DNA of 20,870 nucleotides from RFTU01 sp049423145. GTDB taxonomy: Bacteria > Pseudomonadota > Gammaproteobacteria > Burkholderiales > Burkholderiaceae_C. This document shows, in pieces, positions 13,738 through 20,870 of this stretch; the first letter of the stretch is position 1; every line of letters begins with the position of its first letter. The notes under the pieces are model-generated. The model had not been told where the DNA came from. It saw nothing but the letters and a program-made list of their open reading frames with translations, and did not search any database. The position numbers were made by a program, and so were the translations under genes. The DNA is taken from the NCBI GenBank assembly GCA_049423145.1, contig JBMSQF010000049.1, positions 1-20,870 of the forward strand. Direction: 5' to 3'.

Positions 13738-14796
13738 ATGATTCTGGTGACGGGCGGGGCGGGCTTTATCGGCAGCAATTTCGTGCTGGACTGGCGGGCG
13801 GCACACCCTGGCGAAGGGGTGGTGAACCTGGATGCGCTGACCTATGCCGGCAACCGGGAGAACCTGGCTGGCCTTGGGGGCGATGCCGGCCATCGGTTCG
13901 TACATGGCGACATCACCGATCGCGCGCTGGTTGATCAATTGCTGGCCACGCACCGGCCGCGCGCCATCGTGCATTTCGCTGCTGAAAGCCATGTGGACCG
14001 GTCCATCCACGGGCCCGGCGCCTTCATGAAAACGAACATCGAGGGCACTTTCACGCTGCTGGAAGCGGCGCGCGGTTACTGGGGCACGCTCAGCGATGCG
14101 GAAAAGGCCACCTTCCGCTTCCTGCATGTGAGCACCGATGAGGTGTACGGCAGCCTGGGCCCGCAAGACCCGCCGTTTGCCGAAACCAGGGCCTACGAGC
14201 CCAACAGCCCCTACAGCGCCAGCAAGGCCGGCAGCGACCACCTGGTGCGCGCCTGGCACCACACCTATGGCCTGCCGGTGCTCACCACCAATTGCAGCAA
14301 CAACTATGGCCCTTATCACTTTCCCGAAAAGCTGATCCCGCTCATGATCGTCAACGCGCTGGCCGGCAAGCCCCTGCCTGTTTACGGCGACGGCCTGCAG
14401 GTGCGCGATTGGCTCTATGTGAAGGACCATTGCAGCGCCATACGCCGCGTGCTGGAAGCCGGCCGCGTGGGCGAAACCTACAACGTGGGCGGCTGGAACG
14501 AGAAGCCCAACATCGAAATCGTGCGGCGCATCTGCGCCCTCTTGGATGAATTCAAACCAAGCGCCGAGGGCCCGTATGCGCGGCTGATCACTTATGTGAA
14601 GGACCGCCCGGGCCACGACCGCCGCTATGCGATCGATGCCCGCAAGATCGAGCGCGAACTGGGCTGGCGGCCGGCCGAAACCTTTGAGACCGGCATCCGC
14701 AAGACGGTGCAGTGGTACCTGCAGAACCCCGACTGGGTTCAGCGCGTGCAAAGCGGCGCCTACCGCGAGTGGGTGGAAAAACAGTACGCCGCATGA
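13738..14796 (+). CDS. rfbB: dTDP-glucose 4,6-dehydratase
   Basis: Second step of dTDP-L-rhamnose synthesis: it converts dTDP-glucose to the 4-keto-6-deoxy sugar with bound NAD. The 352-residue product has the NAD motif GGAGFIGS at 6-13, catalytic Thr133-Asp134-Glu135 in STDEVYG, and Tyr159 with Lys163 in PYSASKAG. C-terminal RPGHDRRYAID is the usual substrate-site motif. ATG at 13738 is preferred to a TTG four codons upstream, because family proteins start with MILVTGGAGFIGSN; no strong ribosome binding site precedes either. The stop overlaps the rfbD start (ATGA). Confidence 0.97.
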   Translation: MILVTGGAGFIGSNFVLDWRAAHPGEGVVNLDALTYAGNRENLAGLGGDAGHRFVHGDITDRALVDQLLATHRPRAIVHFAAESHVDRSIHGPGAFMKTNIEGTFTLLEAARGYWGTLSDAEKATFRFLHVSTDEVYGSLGPQDPPFAETRAYEPNSPYSASKAGSDHLVRAWHHTYGLPVLTTNCSNNYGPYHFPEKLIPLMIVNALAGKPLPVYGDGLQVRDWLYVKDHCSAIRRVLEAGRVGETYNVGGWNEKPNIEIVRRICALLDEFKPSAEGPYARLITYVKDRPGHDRRYAIDARKIERELGWRPAETFETGIRKTVQWYLQNPDWVQRVQSGAYREWVEKQYAA

Positions 14797-15686
14797 AGAT
14801 TCTCTTGCTGGGCAAGACCGGCCAACTGGGCTGGGAACTGCAGCGGGCGCTGGCGCCGCTGGGTGCCTTGGTGGCGCCGGGCCGTGAGAACGGCGGTGAC
14901 CTGGCGCAAATCGGCGACCTCACCGAAATGGCCTACGAGTCCGGTGCACATGTGATCGTGAATGCGGCGGCCTACACCGCCGTGGACAAGGCCGAAGACC
15001 CCCAGGAGCAGGAGCGGTGCATGGCCATCAACGCCGGCGCACCGGCCGCCTTGGCCATGGTGGCCCGCGAAACCGGTGCCCTGCTGGTTCATTACAGCAG
15101 CGACTATGTGTTCGATGGCCAGGGCGACCAGCCCCGTGATGAGGAGGCAGGCCCCGGCTCTGAGAGCGTGTACGGCGAGAGCAAGGCCGCGGCGGACTTC
15201 TCCATTCAACACAGCGGCTGCGCGCACCTGATCCTGCGCACCAGCTGGGTCTACGGCGCGCGGGGCGGCAACTTCGCCAAGACGATGCTGCGGTTGGCGC
15301 AAGAGCGAGACGAGTTGAAGGTGGTGGCCGACCAGATCGGCGCGCCCACCGGGGCCGAGCTGCTGGCCGATGTCACCGCCCACATGCTGCGCCACACCCT
15401 GGTGAACCCCAGCCTCGGCGGGCTGTACAACGTCGTGGCCGGTGGTCAAACCAGCTGGCACGGCTATGCGCAGCATGTCATCGAAGCCGCGCGCGCAAAG
15501 GGCCTGCCCATCCGGGTGAAGCCCGAGAACCTGCGCCCTGTGCCGACCAGCGACTACCCCACGCCCGCCGTGCGGCCCCTGAATTCGCGGCTGTCCACCG
15601 AGAAGGTGCAAGGCACCTTCGGCCTGACCCTGCCGCATTGGACGGCGGGCGTGGACCGCATGCTGCAGGAGATACTCCCCTCATGA
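14793..15686 (+). CDS. rfbD: dTDP-4-dehydrorhamnose reductase
   Basis: Last step of dTDP-L-rhamnose synthesis, NAD(P)H-dependent reduction of the 4-keto group. In 297 residues: cofactor motif GKTGQLG at 7-13, YSSDYVFDG at 101-109, and the catalytic Tyr127 and Lys131 in SVYGESK. Both ends overlap neighbours as ATGA, so translation of rfbB, rfbD and rfbA is coupled. The length and the C terminus (PLNSRLSTEKVQ) are normal. Confidence 0.97.
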   Translation: MKILLLGKTGQLGWELQRALAPLGALVAPGRENGGDLAQIGDLTEMAYESGAHVIVNAAAYTAVDKAEDPQEQERCMAINAGAPAALAMVARETGALLVHYSSDYVFDGQGDQPRDEEAGPGSESVYGESKAAADFSIQHSGCAHLILRTSWVYGARGGNFAKTMLRLAQERDELKVVADQIGAPTGAELLADVTAHMLRHTLVNPSLGGLYNVVAGGQTSWHGYAQHVIEAARAKGLPIRVKPENLRPVPTSDYPTPAVRPLNSRLSTEKVQGTFGLTLPHWTAGVDRMLQEILPS

Positions 15687-16567
15687 CCACTCGCAAAGGC
15701 ATCATCCTGGCCGGCGGCTCCGGTACCCGCTTGCACCCGGCCACATTGGCGATGAGCAAGCAGTTGCTGCCGGTGTACGACAAACCGATGGTGTACTACC
15801 CCTTGAGCACCCTGATGCTCTCGGGTATCCGCGACATTCTCATCATCAGCACGCCGCAAGACACCCCGCGGTTCCAGCACCTGTTGGGCGATGGCTCCAA
15901 CTGGGGGCTGAACCTGCAGTACTGCGTGCAGCCGAGCCCAGATGGTCTGGCGCAGGCCTTTATCCTGGGCCGCGACTTCGTGGCAGGCCAGCCCAGCGCA
16001 CTGGTTCTGGGAGACAACATCTTCTACGGCCATGAATTCGCCAACCTCTTGCTCCGAGCCCATGCGCGTCCGCACGGTGCCACGGTGTTCGCCTACCACG
16101 TGCACGACCCCGAGCGCTACGGCGTGGTGGCCTTCGATGCCAACAAGCGGGCGCTCTCGATCGAAGAAAAGCCGCTGAAGCCCAAGAGCAACTATGCGGT
16201 AACCGGCCTGTATTTCTACGACGAGCAGGTCTGTGACATTGCCGCCAGCATCAAGCCCAGCGCCCGGGGCGAATTGGAGATCACCGAGGTGAACGCCCAG
16301 TACCTGCGCCAGACGCAACTGGATGTGGAGATCATGGGCCGGGGCTATGCCTGGCTGGACACCGGCACCCACGACAGCCTGATGGAGGCCGGTCAGTTCA
16401 TTGCCACCTTGGAAAAACGCCAGGGCCTGAAGGTGGCCTGTATCGAAGAAATCGCCTTCCGCCAAGGTTGGATCACCGCAATGCAGCTGGAGGAACAGGC
16501 CCAGCCCATGCTCAAAAACGGCTATGGCCAGTACCTGATGAAGGTGCTGCGAGAAACGGTCTACTGA
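15683..16567 (+). CDS. rfbA: Glucose-1-phosphate thymidylyltransferase
   Basis: First step of the pathway: dTTP plus glucose-1-phosphate gives dTDP-glucose, with feedback inhibition by dTDP-rhamnose in this family. In 294 residues: GGSGTRLHPAT at 11-21, the lysine site in SKQLLPVYDKPM, LGDNIFYG at about 109-116, and EEKP later. The ATG at 15683 overlaps the rfbD stop. It is followed 25 nt later by rfbC. Confidence 0.97.
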   Translation: MTTRKGIILAGGSGTRLHPATLAMSKQLLPVYDKPMVYYPLSTLMLSGIRDILIISTPQDTPRFQHLLGDGSNWGLNLQYCVQPSPDGLAQAFILGRDFVAGQPSALVLGDNIFYGHEFANLLLRAHARPHGATVFAYHVHDPERYGVVAFDANKRALSIEEKPLKPKSNYAVTGLYFYDEQVCDIAASIKPSARGELEITEVNAQYLRQTQLDVEIMGRGYAWLDTGTHDSLMEAGQFIATLEKRQGLKVACIEEIAFRQGWITAMQLEEQAQPMLKNGYGQYLMKVLRETVY

Positions 16568-16592
16568 CACCCTGCATTGAAGGCGTCCGGAC

Positions 16593-17156
16593 GTGAAATT
16601 CATTCCCACCGCACTCCCCGGCGTGGTGATCATCGAGCCGGCGGTCTTCGGTGATGAGCGCGGCTGGTTCTACGAGAGCTTCAGCGAGCCGAAATTCCAG
16701 GCTGGCCTGCGCGATCTGGGGCTCCCGATTCCGCGCCCCTTCGTGCAGGACAACCATTCGATGTCGGCGGCTGGCGTTCTGCGCGGCCTGCACTACCAGG
16801 TGGCGCCGCACCCTCAGGGCAAGCTGGTAAGGGTGATCAGCGGCCGAGTCTGGGACGTGGCGGTCGACATCCGGCGAGACAGCCCGCACTTTGGCCGCTG
16901 GGTTGGGGTGGAGCTGGGCGCAGACAACCACCGGCAGTTGTGGATACCCGAGGGCTTCGCGCACGGGTTCCTGAGCCTGGAAGACGGCACCGAGTTCCTT
17001 TACAAGACAACCGATGTCTATTCGCGCGACTGCGAGCGCGCCATCCGCTGGAATGACCCTCAACTGGCCATCCAATGGCCGTTGGAAAGCCTGACGCCTC
17101 AGTTGGCACCCAAGGATGCAACAGCGCCTGAATTTGCTTCCGCGCAACATTGGTGA
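16593..17156 (+). CDS. rfbC: dTDP-4-dehydrorhamnose 3,5-epimerase
   Basis: Third step of dTDP-L-rhamnose synthesis, a cupin-fold double epimerase. The 187-residue product has RGLHYQ with catalytic-type His67, GKLVRV with Lys77, the IPEGFAHGFLSLED motif, and YKTTDVYSRDCERAIRWNDP with Tyr137. The start is a GTG with GAAGG about 9 nt upstream. Gene order B-D-A-C is one of the common arrangements, so the window holds the full pathway from glucose-1-phosphate to dTDP-L-rhamnose. Confidence 0.97.
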   Translation: MKFIPTALPGVVIIEPAVFGDERGWFYESFSEPKFQAGLRDLGLPIPRPFVQDNHSMSAAGVLRGLHYQVAPHPQGKLVRVISGRVWDVAVDIRRDSPHFGRWVGVELGADNHRQLWIPEGFAHGFLSLEDGTEFLYKTTDVYSRDCERAIRWNDPQLAIQWPLESLTPQLAPKDATAPEFASAQHW

Positions 17157-17171
17157 TGGCGGTCACCGCCA
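17157..17171. repeat. Perfect inverted repeat just after rfbC
   Basis: TGGCGGT, central C, ACCGCCA: a perfect 7+1+7 palindrome starting at the base after the rfbC stop and lying 33 nt before the next start codon. No T run follows, so it is not a classic terminator. It may be an operator overlapping the promoter of the next gene. Confidence 0.4.
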
Positions 17172-17189
17172 GACCGCTATAACTTTGCC

Positions 17190-17195
17190 TAGAAT
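17190..17195 (+). promoter_or_regulatory. Possible -10 box before the glycosyltransferase gene
   Basis: TAGAAT here, and an alternative TATAAC at 17178-17183, are both 5 of 6 to consensus. TAGAAT would place the start about 3 nt before the ATG at 17205. No good -35 is visible for either. Confidence 0.25.
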
Positions 17196-17204
17196 CCAGG
17201 CCCA

Positions 17205-18290
17205 ATGCCGGCGCAATTCACTTCAAAACAAAAAAGGCGAGACCACAACGTTTGGGATTTGCCGACCCGCAAGATAGCCCGACGGGCGCTGCGGGAGCAC
17301 AGTTGGGATGAATTCCGCAAGGTGATTCCCCTCGTACCCCTTCAGTCAGGGATCCACGCTGAAGCCCAACCACCGAAGGTGGCGGTTCTCATGTGTACCA
17401 TGCAGGGCCAGCGTTTCCTGGCCCAGCAATTGAATTCGATCGCGACACAGTCGCATCCCAATTGGGAAATTTGGGCCAGCGACGACGGTTCGGACGACCA
17501 TACCCATTCGATTCTGGAGTATTACCAGGAACATTGGGGTGAAGACCGCTTGTCGATTCATGCGGGCCCGGCGGAAGGGTCCACCGCAAATTTCCTGTGG
17601 CTCACCTGCAGGGCCGACATCGACACTGAATTCTTTGCCTATGCCGACCAGGACGATATCTGGGAATCGGACAAGCTCGAGCGGGCCATGAAATGGCTGC
17701 AGACAGTGCCGCGCCATATTCCTGCCCTGTACGGCTCGCGCACCCAGTTGGTGGATGAGCGCAACCAGTACATGGGCTACTCTCCTTTGTTCACTCGCAG
17801 TCCGAGCTTTGAGAATGCACTCGTGCAGAACGTGGCGGGCGGCAATACGATGGTGTTCAATCGGGCGGCCCGTGACCTGCTCCGGCGCGCAGGTGACCAG
17901 GTTCAGGTTGTGGCGCACGATTGGTGGGCCTATATGGTGATCACGGGATGTGGTGGCCGCGTCCACTACGACGCCTACCCGACGGTGCGCTATCGCCAGC
18001 ATGACGACAATCAGGTGGGCGCCAACATCAGTTGGGGTGCCCGCTTGGTGCGGTTGCGCCTGCTGCTCAAGGGAAGGTTCAGGAAGTGGACCGATGAGAA
18101 TATCCGCGCGCTGCAGTCGATCCGTCCGCTGTTGGCCGACGAAAGTAAGGCGGTGCTTGACGAGTTTGAGCGTTCCCGTAACGGGCAGTTGCTCAGGCGG
18201 CTTGCTGGAATCTGGAACAGCGGTGTCTACCGCCAAACGCTGCTGGGCAATCTTGGGCTGATCGCAGCCTCCCTGCTCAGGAAGATCTGA
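17205..18290 (+). CDS. Family-2 glycosyltransferase, rhamnosyltransferase-like
   Basis: A 361-residue putative sugar transferase for O-antigen or capsule assembly at the inner membrane. The GT-A domain begins near residue 57 (KVAVLMCTM) and includes ASDDGSDD at 91-98, the metal-binding-type DQDD at 148-151 in FAYADQDDIWESDKLE, NALVQNVAGGNTMVFN and HDWW at 238-241, then YRQHDDNQVGAN. This pattern matches proteins annotated as rhamnosyltransferases, and the gene follows the dTDP-rhamnose operon by 48 bp, so L-rhamnose is the likely donor (inference). The first 56 residues are a basic extension not seen in typical members, and CTMQGQ replaces the usual CTYNG. The 3' end overlaps the convergent gene by 14 bp. 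Confidence 0.88.
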   Translation: MPAQFTSKQKRRDHNVWDLPTRKIARRALREHSWDEFRKVIPLVPLQSGIHAEAQPPKVAVLMCTMQGQRFLAQQLNSIATQSHPNWEIWASDDGSDDHTHSILEYYQEHWGEDRLSIHAGPAEGSTANFLWLTCRADIDTEFFAYADQDDIWESDKLERAMKWLQTVPRHIPALYGSRTQLVDERNQYMGYSPLFTRSPSFENALVQNVAGGNTMVFNRAARDLLRRAGDQVQVVAHDWWAYMVITGCGGRVHYDAYPTVRYRQHDDNQVGANISWGARLVRLRLLLKGRFRKWTDENIRALQSIRPLLADESKAVLDEFERSRNGQLLRRLAGIWNSGVYRQTLLGNLGLIAASLLRKI

Positions 18291-20870
18291 ACACCCGAGC
18301 CCGCGCTCGGAACTGCATGGGGGCTTGGGGTCCCGGCGACCGTTCCCCGGTTGGGGCCAACCGGTGGTCCGCGTGCTCGGCACACAGGTGAGGGCTGAAG
18401 GCGGGGTCGGCAGTGCCCGCACGCCAGTCCAGCGTTTCCAGAATCAAGGGTGCCGTCGTCCAGTCATGTTGTTGACTGTTTCCCGAGTGCACTGGTCTGC
18501 CCGGCCATACCATCTGGGGACTCCAAACGGCTCGCCACCCTGGCCGCAGTACCAAGCCCGCGCTGTCGGCGTTCAAGGCCTCCAAACGTACCAATACCGC
18601 GTGCCCACTCAAAGCAGACGCCCGATGGGCCAGGCACAGCTGCCCGAAGTAGCCATGGGTATCGCTTCCAGCAGCGCGTGCGATGGGTCTGGCCGACCCA
18701 TTTTCCTGCAGCACCCAACCCGCATCATGGAGGCCACCTCCCCGGTCTCGCACCGCCCATCCCAGCGCCCCGACCCCAGACTCTGCCAAGTGGGCCACGA
18801 TCGAAGGCAGCCCTTCATCCCATAGGCCGCTTGCGGGAGGCGACCGCAGGACCATCGCATCCCAATCGACATCCCCGCCGACCAACAGTACAGCCCCCGT
18901 CAGACCGCTCGAAGCCCAGGCCTTGAGTAGAACGCAGGCCTCCAACCAGCTGGGTGCATCAACGGCCGTCTTCACGGAACAGCCCCGGCTCGCCAGCAAC
19001 GAGGTCAGCGGTGTGAGAGGCCTCGCCACCTCGGGGTGTCCCCAAAGCACCACCCGCAAAGACCATACATCCGGCGATCCCGACGGGGGAAGATGCGTCA
19101 CAACATGGTGAGGAACGGCCGGGTGAGGCCCTACACGGCCAGGCAGATTGCAGCGCGCCAAGTGGTCCTGAACCGCCCGCAAACCCGCATCCAAGGCATA
19201 GGGCTTGGCTGCCTGTCCGCTGGACGTGCTGTCTTGATGAACGCGCCAGTGATAGAGAACGCGCGGGATGTGCACCACTTGATGCTCTTGCAACTGTTCA
19301 ATGCAGCGAAGCGCCAGGTCGTGGTCTTGGGACCCCTCATAACCCACACGGAAACCTCCCGCGGCTTGCAGAAGGCTGCGGCGATACACCCCCAGGTGAG
19401 AAATCATGTTTTGGCCCCGCAGCAGGTCCAGATCAAAAGCAGGCTTGAAGTAAGGCCCAAAGCGCCGGCCATCCTTATCGATCTTGTCTTCGTCCGAATA
19501 GATCAGCCCGGCATCGGGATACTGCTGGATGGCCTGTACAACATGCCACAGTGCCTGAGGCGCCAAGAGGTCATCCTGGTCCAGTAGCGCAACCCAGTCA
19601 CCCTGTGCCAAGTGAAGTGCGGCGTTACTGGCCGCAGAAATGTGACCATTCTTCGGCAAGGACACGAAGCGGATGCGGCTGTCACCAGAGGCCCATGCCT
19701 GCAGGCGCGCGGCGACCTGTGGATCGGTGGAGGCATCGTCGGCCACACAGAGTTCCCAATGCGGATACCACTGCAAACGCAGGCTCTCGATGGCTTCGTC
19801 CCAAAACCTCAGTGGCGGATTGAACACGGGCATCAGCACGGAGATCAGTGGCATCGGTTGCCCAGCCGCCGCGTGGTTCTCCGCCATCTGAACAATCTCA
19901 GCGTGGGCCTGATCGCGTTCGGCTGTGGAGCCCCCACCACAGACAGCAAGCCATCGATGGTAGGGGTCGGGCAAGACAGTCGACAACAGTGCTGGTCTGG
20001 GAAAAGAGCGATGCCGCAGTCGCCACCACCAGTGGCGTCGAGCATCGGCGGAGCGCAGTTGCAGAACACGGCGCGCCTGACGACCGATCCAACGAAGCGG
20101 TGCGGTCAGTCGCCAGCTCCGCGAGGACAGCACCGCCTCGAGATGAACCCTCGCACCCTGCTCACCCATTCGTGCTTGGTCACGCTGCGACAGAGCAAGC
20201 CTCGATTGCTCACTTTCAAGCGCGAGACGGTCACTCAAATCTTTGGATTTCACCTCAAGACGACTCAACTCCAGCTGTCGGGCACGATTGAGAGCATGGA
20301 GCTCGGTCAGCTCCAATTCTTGGCGGTTCAAGGCGTTCCGCGCGTGGTCCAGGGAGTCCTCTGCCTGAACGCGAGCGGCCTCTGCTTGGAGCCGTGCCTC
20401 TTCAGCCAAGCCCCACTGCAGCCGCCAAGTCGGTTCATCGCGGGCAGCGCGCCACATGTGATGCCACCAGGCGGGTGGAGCCAATATCCACCACTTGCGC
20501 CAGATGGCTTCATACCGGTTGTCGCCATGGTGTGCAAACTGCGCGGCGGACTGGCCGGACTCGGCGACCCAGTAGCGCGCACTCACGCCCGGGGCATAAA
20601 CCATTGCGCCCGCACTTTGCACCTGAAGCCAGAAGTCCCAGTCCTCGAAAGTGTCAAAACTCTCGTCGAAGCGAACTCCTTGGGCGCATAGCCGCTCTCG
20701 GTCAAACAAGACGGCATGGATGGGCAGGGCATTGGCGGCCAGCAATTGCCACGGCTCGAAGGCTCGGTCCCACACGGCGAGCTGCTCCCGGCTGCCCTCC
20801 CGGATCTGCTCGACACCGGTGTAGGCGGCGATGGCTTGAGGATGGGCCTGCAGTGCGGCGGCCAGCTTGG
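18277..20870 (-). CDS. Large multi-domain glycosyltransferase, 5' end outside window
   Basis: The frame stays open to the window edge, so the true start is beyond 20870; 863 residues are visible. In order: the second half of a family-2 transferase domain (visible residues about 1-100, PIHAVLF and FEDWDFWL); a long Glu/Ala/Arg/Leu-rich coiled coil at about 155-245 ending in SRSWRLTAPLRW, a linker typical of large polysaccharide transferases; a complete second GT2 domain at about 340-545 with ISVLMPVFNP, VADDASTD, ALLDQDDLLAP, YSDEDKID and YHWRVHQDS; and a C-terminal module at about 600-800 that resembles the last part of a third GT2 domain (GGGLHDAGWVLQ, HGYFGQLCLAHRASALSGHAVLVR) but lacks its nucleotide-binding half. 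Probably builds O-antigen or exopolysaccharide with the rhamnose made next door; the sugars are unknown. Confidence 0.9.
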   Translation of the reverse strand, partial: KLAAALQAHPQAIAAYTGVEQIREGSREQLAVWDRAFEPWQLLAANALPIHAVLFDRERLCAQGVRFDESFDTFEDWDFWLQVQSAGAMVYAPGVSARYWVAESGQSAAQFAHHGDNRYEAIWRKWWILAPPAWWHHMWRAARDEPTWRLQWGLAEEARLQAEAARVQAEDSLDHARNALNRQELELTELHALNRARQLELSRLEVKSKDLSDRLALESEQSRLALSQRDQARMGEQGARVHLEAVLSSRSWRLTAPLRWIGRQARRVLQLRSADARRHWWWRLRHRSFPRPALLSTVLPDPYHRWLAVCGGGSTAERDQAHAEIVQMAENHAAAGQPMPLISVLMPVFNPPLRFWDEAIESLRLQWYPHWELCVADDASTDPQVAARLQAWASGDSRIRFVSLPKNGHISAASNAALHLAQGDWVALLDQDDLLAPQALWHVVQAIQQYPDAGLIYSDEDKIDKDGRRFGPYFKPAFDLDLLRGQNMISHLGVYRRSLLQAAGGFRVGYEGSQDHDLALRCIEQLQEHQVVHIPRVLYHWRVHQDSTSSGQAAKPYALDAGLRAVQDHLARCNLPGRVGPHPAVPHHVVTHLPPSGSPDVWSLRVVLWGHPEVARPLTPLTSLLASRGCSVKTAVDAPSWLEACVLLKAWASSGLTGAVLLVGGDVDWDAMVLRSPPASGLWDEGLPSIVAHLAESGVGALGWAVRDRGGGLHDAGWVLQENGSARPIARAAGSDTHGYFGQLCLAHRASALSGHAVLVRLEALNADSAGLVLRPGWRAVWSPQMVWPGRPVHSGNSQQHDWTTAPLILETLDWRAGTADPAFSPHLCAEHADHRLAPTGERSPGPQAPMQFRARARVFRSS

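Noticed and set aside
13605..13778. Longer RhlE N terminus reaching into the rfbB start
   Set aside because: The extra 58 residues overlap the palindrome and the rfbB start and do not resemble helicase N termini. MTEIPTQAP at 13604 leads normally into the Q motif.

Overview
The window comes from a GC-rich betaproteobacterium, most likely of the order Burkholderiales (Comamonadaceae / Sphaerotilaceae type). This rests on protein sequence style and on the gene order rpmF-plsX-fabH-fabD-fabG-acpP-fabF joined to rpoE-rseA-mucD-lepA, an arrangement I know from that order. No database search was run.

Layout. (1) Positions 1-10620, all minus strand, form one long set of housekeeping genes. In transcription order they are yceD, rpmF, plsX, fabH, fabD, fabG, acpP, fabF (start of fatty-acid and phospholipid synthesis), a small membrane protein that may be YgfX-like, rpoE (sigma-E), its anti-sigma factor rseA, the periplasmic protease mucD and the start of lepA. 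Many junctions are only a few bases or ATGA overlaps, so membrane lipid synthesis and the envelope-stress regulon are physically linked. A 418-bp non-coding stretch (443-860) separates mucD from lepA. It holds a promoter, two hairpins and a strong intrinsic terminator ending 5 nt before the lepA start codon. (2) 10668-12102, plus strand: a Maf/YceF nucleotide pyrophosphatase followed by an RsmI-like tetrapyrrole-methylase-fold methyltransferase. (3) 12114-13604, minus: a RhlE-type DEAD-box RNA helicase, convergent with the methyltransferase. (4) 13738-17156, plus: a complete dTDP-L-rhamnose operon, rfbB-rfbD-rfbA-rfbC, preceded by a near-perfect palindrome. (5) 17205-20870: a family-2 glycosyltransferase resembling rhamnosyltransferases (plus) and, convergent with it and overlapping it by 14 bp, the 3' part of a very large multi-domain glycosyltransferase (minus, running off the window). 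Regions 4-5 look like the edge of an O-antigen or exopolysaccharide locus.

The most interesting points are: the anti-sigma factor appears to be a fusion of RseA with the C-terminal domain of RseB, with no separate rseB gene present; lepA has a promoter and a terminator-type leader with no visible Shine-Dalgarno sequence, so it may be controlled by attenuation or may overlap a very short RNA gene; a 10+1+10 palindrome sits just before rfbB; and the large glycosyltransferase has a long coiled-coil linker and an eroded C-terminal glycosyltransferase-like module. I saw no tRNA, rRNA, CRISPR array, insertion sequence or prophage gene.
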